From positions 150,067 through 214,066 of the forward strand of contig DASPVQ010000020.1 of NCBI GenBank assembly GCA_035622275.1: a stretch of 64,000 nt of DNA, given 5' to 3'. The translations under genes and the position numbers were made by a program. Within the stretch, counting starts at the first letter, position 1; the number at the start of each line of letters is the position of its first letter. Source of the DNA: Thermoplasmata archaeon. Lineage in GTDB: Archaea > Thermoplasmatota > Thermoplasmata > Lutacidiplasmatales > UBA184. The notes under the pieces were generated by a model, which was given only the letters and a program-made list of their open reading frames with translations, had not been told where the DNA came from and made no database searches. Positions 58,636-64,000 of the stretch are shown in pieces.

Positions 58636-59609
58636 TCCGACGGACCGGGCGGGAGCGGCATCGACCGATCCCACCGGGCGTGCTGGCGCTGGCCGACCGC
58701 GATCCGGCCGATCGGCCCGGTCCATCGGGCCTCGAGCCGATGACCTGCTTCGTCCGCGAGCAGCGCGACGCTCTCGCGGCCGACGCTGCCGACCGCGAGC
58801 ACGGTGAACGCGGGGCCGGGCCCGTCGGGCGCGAGGCGCACGTCGCGCGGGTCGACGGCGACCTCGCCGGCGACGTCGGGCCATAGGTTGTAGCCGAGGA
58901 ACCGGGCGGCCCGGGGGGTGGCGGGGCGGTCGTAGACCTCGGAGGGCGTCCCGACCGCCTCGAGCTCCCCCGCGAACAGCAGCCCAACGCGGTCGCCCAG
59001 GAACAGCCCCTCCTCGCGGTCGTGCGTCACGTGGATCGCGGCGGTGCCCAGGCCGCCTAGCACGCGGCGGAACTCTCCCCGCAGCTCCGCCTTGAGCTCG
59101 GGGTCGATCGATGCGAACGGCTCGTCCAGCAGCACGAGACGCGGGCGGGCGGCGAGCGTGCGGGCGAGCGCGACCCGCTGCCGCTCGCCGCCCGAGAGGG
59201 TCGTGGGGTCTCGGTCCTCCAGCCCGTCGAGGCGCAATAGCGCGACGAGGCGGGCCACCTCCTCGTCGACCTCCGCGCGGGTCCGCCGCTGGAGCAGCGG
59301 CGCATAGGCGATGTTCTCGAGGACGCTCCGGTGGGCGAAGAGGGCGGGGTCCTGGAACATGAGCCCGATCCCGCGCCGGTGAGCGGGGCGGTCGGTCAGA
59401 TCGGCCCCATCGAGGATGACGGAGCCGGCGCGGGGCCGCTCGAGGCCCGCGAGGCACCGTAGGAGGGTCGTCTTGCCGCTGCCGTTCGGGCCGAGCAGCA
59501 CGAAGTACTCGCCGGGGGCTACCGTCAGCGAGATCGATCGAAGGACGGGGGTCCTCTCCCAGGCGGCCGACAGCCCCCGCACCTCGAGGCCCGCTCTAGA
59601 GCTCGACAC
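58632..59609 (-). CDS. thiQ: Thiamine-type ABC transporter ATP-binding protein
   Basis: The 325-residue ATPase has Walker A LGPNGSGKTT near 40, the Q-loop MFQDPALFAHRSV, signature LSGGERQRVALARTLA near 140, Walker B LVLLDEPFASID, and an H-loop (HVTHD). After the ATPase core comes a C-terminal regulatory domain of about 100 residues. Together with the permease and binding protein it forms an importer; the TPP riboswitch upstream identifies the substrate as thiamine or a precursor. It overlaps thiP by 14 bases. Confidence 0.9.
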   Translation of the reverse strand: MSSSRAGLEVRGLSAAWERTPVLRSISLTVAPGEYFVLLGPNGSGKTTLLRCLAGLERPRAGSVILDGADLTDRPAHRRGIGLMFQDPALFAHRSVLENIAYAPLLQRRTRAEVDEEVARLVALLRLDGLEDRDPTTLSGGERQRVALARTLAARPRLVLLDEPFASIDPELKAELRGEFRRVLGGLGTAAIHVTHDREEGLFLGDRVGLLFAGELEAVGTPSEVYDRPATPRAARFLGYNLWPDVAGEVAVDPRDVRLAPDGPGPAFTVLAVGSVGRESVALLADEAGHRLEARWTGPIGRIAVGQRQHARWDRSMPLPPGPSD

Positions 59610-61215
59610 GCCGGCCTCCGAAGGCGATGAGCGCGAAGACCCCGAGGCTGAGCAGGAGCAGGAGTCCGGCCGCCGCGTCGGCCAGCGCGACGAGCCGGGT
59701 GTTCGCGAGATCGTAGAGCGCGACCGGGAGCGTCGTGAAGCTCGGGGTGACGAGGAAGTAGGTCGCGGTGAACTCCCCTAGGCCGAGGGCGAAGGCGAAC
59801 AGGGTCGCCGTGACGAGGCCGGCCCGCACGCGCGGCAGATCGGCATCGACGAACGCGCCCCACGGGGACGCGCCGAGGACGCGAGCGGCGTCGCGCGGCT
59901 CGGACGAGAGGCCCGACAGCGGGATCTCCAGGCTCTGGAGCGCGAGCGGCAGAGCGAGGATCGCCTGGCTTACGATCACGAGCGCCCAGACGGTCGACTC
60001 ACCGCCGAGGAGCGGCCGCCAGAAGTCGGCGAGAGCGAAGGCGAGTACGATCGGCGAGATCAACAGCGGCAGGAATAGTAGCATCCCGACCGCCCGCGCG
60101 CGCCCGGCGCGGCGGGCGATGGCGAAGCCGGTCGTGATTCCGAGGACGAGCGCGATGCCGGCCGCGACGCTCGCGAAGAACAGCGTGTTGAGGATCGCGC
60201 CCGTCGCCGAGATCCCGAGCCGCGCGCTGGTGGCGGGCGCGAAGAGCTCGGCGAGCGCCGCCCCGGGCGCCGACGGGCCGCCGGGCACGATCGCTCGGAA
60301 CAGCACGGCCCCTAGAAGGCCCACCGACGCGCCCAGCATCAGCGCGGTCTCGGCCGCGAGGGCGATGGAGCCGGGCCGGCGCCAGTCGACCGGACGCGCG
60401 CGCACCGTGCGGGTCGTCCGCGGCGCGCGCAGACGCCCGAGGACGATGAGGTAGGCCGCGGTCGGCACCGCGAACAGGGCGACGAGCGCGACGGAGAGCA
60501 CGCCGGCGGCCGTGGGCGCGAGCCCGAAGGTGTCGAGGAACCAGACCTGCGCCTCCACCGTGTAGCACCCCGGACCGCACAGGAGGAGCGGAGGCGCGAA
60601 CGAGAGGGCCGAGAACAAGAAGGTGAGCAGGCCCCCGGCCGCCGCCCCGACCCAGGACGGGGCGGCCCACACGTCGCGGTAGGCGCGCCCGGGGGAGCCG
60701 CCCAGCGTCGCGACCGTCTCCTCGAGATCGGCGGAGCTGCCCTCGGTCGCGGCCGCGGTGAGCAGCACCACGATCGGGACGTTGAACAGCAGGTTCGCGA
60801 CGACGATCGCCGGCAGACCGCTCCCCAGCACCGCCAGAGCGGGGAGCCAGCCCGCGAGGATCCCCGAGCGACCGAACAGGTCCTCGACACCGAGCACGAC
60901 GACGAGGCTGGGGAGGAGGAATGGCACGAGCAGGAAGGAGCGGACGAGCGATCGGCCGGGCCAACGGTAGCGGGCGAGGAAGACGCCCGCCGGGTACCCG
61001 AGCGCGATCGCGAACCCGGCGGAGAGCCCGCCCTGCTCGACCGAGTTGTCGACCGCCCGGACGTTCGCCGGGTTCGCGAGGATCCCGAGCGCGCCCGCGC
61101 TCCCGGTGCGCACCAACGCCTCCCCGAACAGCAGGGCGACCGGGACGAGCGCGAACAGGGCGACGAACGCGAGGACGGGTACCAGCAGGGCCGACTCGGT
61201 CCCGAGGCGTCTCAT
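59596..61215 (-). CDS. thiP: Thiamine-type ABC transporter permease
   Basis: The 539-residue protein contains two fused permease halves with about 12 transmembrane helices; each half has an EAA-like loop (the first around LEETVATLGGSPGRAYRDVW, the second near AARVLGASPWGAFVDADLPRV). This is the ThiP/FbpB layout. ATG 61215 overlaps the stop of the binding-protein gene (ATGA). Its place in the riboswitch-controlled operon supports thiamine import. Confidence 0.9.
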   Translation of the reverse strand: MRRLGTESALLVPVLAFVALFALVPVALLFGEALVRTGSAGALGILANPANVRAVDNSVEQGGLSAGFAIALGYPAGVFLARYRWPGRSLVRSFLLVPFLLPSLVVVLGVEDLFGRSGILAGWLPALAVLGSGLPAIVVANLLFNVPIVVLLTAAATEGSSADLEETVATLGGSPGRAYRDVWAAPSWVGAAAGGLLTFLFSALSFAPPLLLCGPGCYTVEAQVWFLDTFGLAPTAAGVLSVALVALFAVPTAAYLIVLGRLRAPRTTRTVRARPVDWRRPGSIALAAETALMLGASVGLLGAVLFRAIVPGGPSAPGAALAELFAPATSARLGISATGAILNTLFFASVAAGIALVLGITTGFAIARRAGRARAVGMLLFLPLLISPIVLAFALADFWRPLLGGESTVWALVIVSQAILALPLALQSLEIPLSGLSSEPRDAARVLGASPWGAFVDADLPRVRAGLVTATLFAFALGLGEFTATYFLVTPSFTTLPVALYDLANTRLVALADAAAGLLLLLSLGVFALIAFGGRRVEL

Positions 61216-62384
61216 CCGGTCCCCGGGGCGAGCCCGAGCCACGTCGCGATCCAGCCGGGCAGGTCGGCGGCGAGCTCGGCGGAGCTGACGTCGGCGTTCA
61301 GCGGATCGATCGTCGCCGGGTCGATCGCCGCGTCGAAGACCGCGGGCAGCGGGATCGTTGCGTTCGCGGGATACTCCCACTCGTTCTCGGGGATCTCGGA
61401 CTGGACGGCCCCGCCCAGGAACCAGTTCTCGAACGATTCGTCGAGCGCGATCTGTCGGCTGCCGTTCACGATGCCGATGCCGTAGATCGTCCGCCAGCCG
61501 TAGGCGGTCCCGTTCCACCAGGAGACCGTCGAGTTGAACTCGCCCGACTCACCGGAGGCGGCGGCGTAGGCCGGGTCGGTGGAGTAGCTGACCACCATCG
61601 GCGGGTTGCCGCTCGGCGCGGAGAACTCGCCGAAGGCAGCCCCCCAGCTCGGCGCCGGGGCGGGCAGTCCTTCCGCCCAGACGCTCCGCCAGAAGCTCGT
61701 CCAGTTCTGGTGGAGGACCGCCTCGTAGAACTCGATCTGCCAGGCGAGGAACTCCTCGCCGGTGATGTCGTACTCGGGGTCCTCCGTCAGGAGCCCGCGA
61801 GCCCAGCTCGCGTTCGCGGTGAAGTCGGAGAAGGTCGCGTGCGCCACCGCGCCCTGGGTGCTCGCCGCGAACGAAGCGTTGTAGTCGATCGCGAGGTAGC
61901 CGTACTCGTAGGGGACCGCCGCGTCGTCCGCGCTCAGCTCGCTAACGAGCGGTGCGGGCACGTCCGCGAGCGCCGGCGGTCGGTATGGCACGAGGAGGTG
62001 GTCGGCCTCGGCGACCGGGGTCGTCAGCTCGTCGAGCCCGATGACGAGATCGGCGCCCGGCGCCCCGGCCTGCGCTAGCAGCGTCTCGAGCAGGGTGCCC
62101 GCGGGGCACTCGACCTCGATGCGGACGTGGTGGGTCGCCTCGAACGCGCCGAAAACGGTGGCGAACGCGGGAGCGCCGCAGTTGATGCCGCCGAACAGGC
62201 TCGGATAGGTGTAGACGACGAGCGTGGGCTCGCCGGCAGGGCCGAGCTGGCTCGCGTACTCGACGAGCCCGAAGCCGGTGACGGCCACGAGGAGGGCGAT
62301 CGCGATCGCCACCACCGCGCGCCCGAGTCGCCCGGGTCTCCGCAGCCTCCGGCGGACCCCCGCCCTGCCCTCCGCGCGGCTCAC
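61212..62384 (-). CDS. thiB: Thiamine-type ABC transporter substrate-binding protein
   Basis: The 390-residue protein has an N-terminal membrane anchor or signal (VVAIAIALLVAVTGFGLV, about 24-41) followed by an extracellular periplasmic-binding domain: LVVYTYPSLFGG, LLETLLAQAGAPGADLVIGLDE, VPYEYGYLAIDYN and Trp-rich WTSFWRSVW. It matches ThiB-like iron/thiamine binders. The N-terminus is very Arg-rich (RRRLRRPGR). GTG 62384 follows GGAGGGC. The TPP riboswitch starts 38 bases upstream and makes thiamine the likely ligand. Confidence 0.88.
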   Translation of the reverse strand: MSRAEGRAGVRRRLRRPGRLGRAVVAIAIALLVAVTGFGLVEYASQLGPAGEPTLVVYTYPSLFGGINCGAPAFATVFGAFEATHHVRIEVECPAGTLLETLLAQAGAPGADLVIGLDELTTPVAEADHLLVPYRPPALADVPAPLVSELSADDAAVPYEYGYLAIDYNASFAASTQGAVAHATFSDFTANASWARGLLTEDPEYDITGEEFLAWQIEFYEAVLHQNWTSFWRSVWAEGLPAPAPSWGAAFGEFSAPSGNPPMVVSYSTDPAYAAASGESGEFNSTVSWWNGTAYGWRTIYGIGIVNGSRQIALDESFENWFLGGAVQSEIPENEWEYPANATIPLPAVFDAAIDPATIDPLNADVSSAELAADLPGWIATWLGLAPGTG

Positions 62385-62422
62385 GCCCTCCGCGGGTCAG
62401 CGCTGAGACGCTCTACTCCCTG

Positions 62423-62527
62423 CATCGCGTTCCCTTCGCGGGCATTACCCCGATCAGGTTCCTGGGGTCGACGGGGCGCACCCCGTCCTCTCAGCCGGTG
62501 ACCAGCTCCCCCTTACCCGACCGCGAA
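62423..62527 (-). ncRNA. TPP riboswitch (THI element)
   Basis: On the minus strand the conserved THI-box pieces appear in order: GGGGAGC and GGCTGAGAGG, then AACCTGATC, GGGTAATGCCCGCG and AAGGGAACG, with a variable hairpin GACGGGG/CCCCGTC between. TCGCG (near 62522-62527) can pair with CGCGA (near 62424-62428) to close the outer stem. It lies between a minus-strand TATA box and thiB, and should reduce thiBPQ expression when thiamine pyrophosphate is bound. Confidence 0.92.
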
Positions 62528-62540
62528 GAGGGCCCGGCGC

Positions 62541-62550
62541 GATAACGTTT
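62541..62550 (-). promoter_or_regulatory. TATA box of the riboswitch-thiBPQ operon
   Basis: The minus strand reads AAACGTTATC, about 26 bases before the first riboswitch bases, so transcription would start right at the aptamer. Confidence 0.5.
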
Positions 62551-62567
62551 GTCCCGCGGGCCGCTCC

Positions 62568-62574
62568 GCTTAAG
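62568..62574 (+). promoter_or_regulatory. TATA box for pdxS
   Basis: GCTTAAG lies 38 bases before the pdxS ATG at 62609, predicting a leader of about 12 bases, and is only some 20 bases from the divergent thi promoter. Confidence 0.45.
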
Positions 62575-62608
62575 GGCGCAACGGTGCTCCCCCGCGCGTA
62601 CCGTTCTC

Positions 62609-63547
62609 ATGGCCGACCCGATGGAGAAGCTCCGCTTCGGCACCGAGCTCGTCAAGCGCGGTTTCGCGCGGATGCAGCAGGGGGGCGTCATCATGGACGT
62701 CACGACCGCCGACCAGGCGGCGATCGCGGAGGAGGCCGGGGCGGTCGCGGTGATGGCGCTCGAGCGGGTGCCCGCCGACATCCGCGCGGCCGGCGGGGTC
62801 GCCCGCATGGCCGACCCCGTGAAGATCCGCGAGATCCGCGAGCGGGTCTCGATCCCGGTGATGGCGAAGTGCCGGATCGGGCACACGGCGGAGGCCCGCG
62901 TGCTCGAGGCGCTCGCCGTCGACATGATCGACGAGTCGGAGGTCCTCACGCCCGCGGACCCGTTCCACCACGTGGACAAGCGCGCGTTCCGCGTCCCGTT
63001 CGTCTGCGGCGCTCGCAACCTCGGCGAGGCCCTGCGCCGGATCGACGAGGGGGCCGCGATGATCCGCACGAAGGGCGAGGCGGGCACCGGCAACGTCGTG
63101 GAGGCCGTGCGCCACATCCGCCAGATCTCCGGGGAGGTCGCCGAGGTGGTCAAGCTGCCGAAGAAGGAGCTCGGCGCCTGGGCCCGGCGCGAGCGCGTCA
63201 GCGAGAAGGTCCTCGGCGAGGTCCGGAGCCTCGGGCGTGTGCCCGTCGTCAACTTCGCGGCCGGCGGCATCGCGACCCCGGCCGATGCGGCACTGTGCCG
63301 CCTCCTGGGCGTCGATGGGATCTTCGTCGGGAGCGGGATCTTCAAGGCGCAGCACCCGATGAAGGTCGCGCGAGCGATCGTAGAGGCGTCGATGCAGTAC
63401 GACCGCCCCGACGTCGTCGCGCGGGTCTCGAGCGGCCTCGGCGAGCCGATGAAGGGCATCGAGATCGCGACGATCTCGCCGTCCGATCTCCTCCAGACGC
63501 GCGAGTCGGAGGTCACCCTCCGTCGCCGACCGGCGACCGAGGCGTGA
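62609..63547 (+). CDS. pdxS: Pyridoxal 5'-phosphate synthase subunit PdxS
   Basis: The 312-residue protein matches PdxS/Pdx1: [41 protein letters not shown], the active-site lysine in VMAKCRIGH, a second lysine in [13 protein letters not shown], and [19 protein letters not shown] at the phosphate site. With PdxT it makes PLP from ribose 5-phosphate, glyceraldehyde 3-phosphate and glutamine-derived ammonia; no pdxT is in this window. ATG 62609 gives the usual N-terminus. It is divergent from thiB, pairing vitamin B1 uptake and vitamin B6 synthesis. Confidence 0.95.
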   Translation: MADPMEKLRFGTELVKRGFARMQQGGVIMDVTTADQAAIAEEAGAVAVMALERVPADIRAAGGVARMADPVKIREIRERVSIPVMAKCRIGHTAEARVLEALAVDMIDESEVLTPADPFHHVDKRAFRVPFVCGARNLGEALRRIDEGAAMIRTKGEAGTGNVVEAVRHIRQISGEVAEVVKLPKKELGAWARRERVSEKVLGEVRSLGRVPVVNFAAGGIATPADAALCRLLGVDGIFVGSGIFKAQHPMKVARAIVEASMQYDRPDVVARVSSGLGEPMKGIEIATISPSDLLQTRESEVTLRRRPATEA

Positions 63548-63614
63548 GCCCGCGCCCGAGGCCGCCCGTCCGGGCGCCCGCGAGGATCGCCGAGCGGCCG
63601 GAGGGAGGACGTTA

Positions 63615-64000
63615 GTGCGGATCGTCCAGGTCTCCCCATTCTTCCATCCGCACGCCGGCGGCGTGGAGTCGCACGTGCGCAGTCTCGCGCGCGAGTTCGC
63701 CCGGGAGGGCCACGACGTGACGATCGTAACGTCGCGCTACCGGCCCTCGCTGGCGGCCGAGGAGACGATGGAGGGCTACCGGGTCGTGCGCACGCGCACG
63801 CTTGGCGTGGCACTGAACACGCCGTTCGATGTCGGGGAAATCGGCGCCCTGCGCGACGCACCCGCGGACGTCGTGCACCTGCACTATCCGCCGCCGTTGA
63901 CCTCGTTCTTCGCGACGCGGCCGCTCGCGCGGCGCAAGGTGCCGGTCTGCCTCACCTACCACTGTGACCTCTTCCTCGCCGGCATCCCCGGCCGCCTGCT
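63615..64000 (+). CDS. Family 4 glycosyltransferase, truncated by the window edge
   Basis: A GTG at 63615, preceded by GGGAGG, begins VRIVQVSPFFHPHAGGVESHV, the classic N-terminal strand and glycine-rich loop of GT4 enzymes, followed by LAREFAREGHDVTIVTSRY and DVVHLHYPPPLT. The frame is open to the end of the window, so the catalytic C-terminal half is missing. It probably transfers a sugar in glycolipid or polysaccharide synthesis. Confidence 0.85.
   Translation, partial: MRIVQVSPFFHPHAGGVESHVRSLAREFAREGHDVTIVTSRYRPSLAAEETMEGYRVVRTRTLGVALNTPFDVGEIGALRDAPADVVHLHYPPPLTSFFATRPLARRKVPVCLTYHCDLFLAGIPGRL

Noticed and set aside
1-64000. CRISPR arrays, insertion sequences, prophage genes and rRNA genes
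   Set aside because: No spaced direct repeats, transposase motifs, phage proteins or rRNA-like sequence were seen while reading both strands.

Overview
The window is 64 kb of very GC-rich archaeal chromosome with tightly packed genes. The archaeal assignment rests on an sn-glycerol-1-phosphate dehydrogenase, the GatD/GatE amidotransferase, Spt5, SecE/Sss1, ribosomal protein L11, an archaeal-type leucyl-tRNA synthetase, Hel308, an Orc1/Cdc6-like ATPase, an MptE-type pterin kinase and TATA boxes instead of -35/-10 promoters. A TPP riboswitch, smc-scpA-scpB, FtsZ and a membrane-anchored sedolisin together suggest a high-GC, probably heterotrophic Thermoplasmatota lineage. That taxon is an inference.

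Region by region. 0.1-10 kb: metallophosphoesterase, nucleotidyltransferase-like protein, amino-acid permease, cystathionine gamma-synthase/lyase, cupin, then a minus-strand group (SDR, cyclase, aminotransferase, RdgB, nitroreductase). 10.2-15.4 kb: smc-scpA-scpB condensin operon. 15.4-25.1 kb: anchored S53 protease, HIT protein, MEMO protein, dCTP deaminase, leucyl-tRNA synthetase, QueE, G1P dehydrogenase coupled to UPF0179, and tRNA-Pro. 25.2-34.2 kb: two glycosyltransferases, a zinc-ribbon protein, RqcH/NFACT, acyl-CoA dehydrogenase, Hel308 and the Orc1/Cdc6-like ATPase. 34.2-40.4 kb: MscS, isocitrate dehydrogenase, YjbQ, membrane protein, basic protein, GT-C-like protein and MptE. 40.4-43.6 kb: ftsZ-secE-spt5-rpl11 operon (division, translocation, transcription, translation). 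44-49 kb: gatD-gatE-phosphatase-zinc finger on the minus strand, then tRNA-Arg. 49-54 kb: a compositionally different esterase stretch, a two-HTH regulator, a tyrosine phosphatase and a GT4. 54-64 kb: methyltransferase, aconitase, wHTH/membrane pair, TPP-riboswitch-controlled thiBPQ, pdxS and a truncated GT4.

The most unusual observation is that both tRNA genes, Pro(UGG) and Arg(GCG), carry an insertion of 34 and 31 nt at the same place in the D-loop. The two insertions share an architecture: a leading A, a stem with one bulged base, and a CT-N-Y-AC tail. Removing them gives 75-nt tRNAs in both cases, so they look like a small family of non-canonical introns. Other notable points are a likely expression platform in the TPP riboswitch (a 7-nt match to the conserved GCTGAGA), an Orc1/Cdc6 homologue with a broken Walker A, an Spt5 with a large extra N-terminal domain, long convergent gene overlaps, two genes without a normal start codon, and many TATA boxes placed for leaderless transcription.
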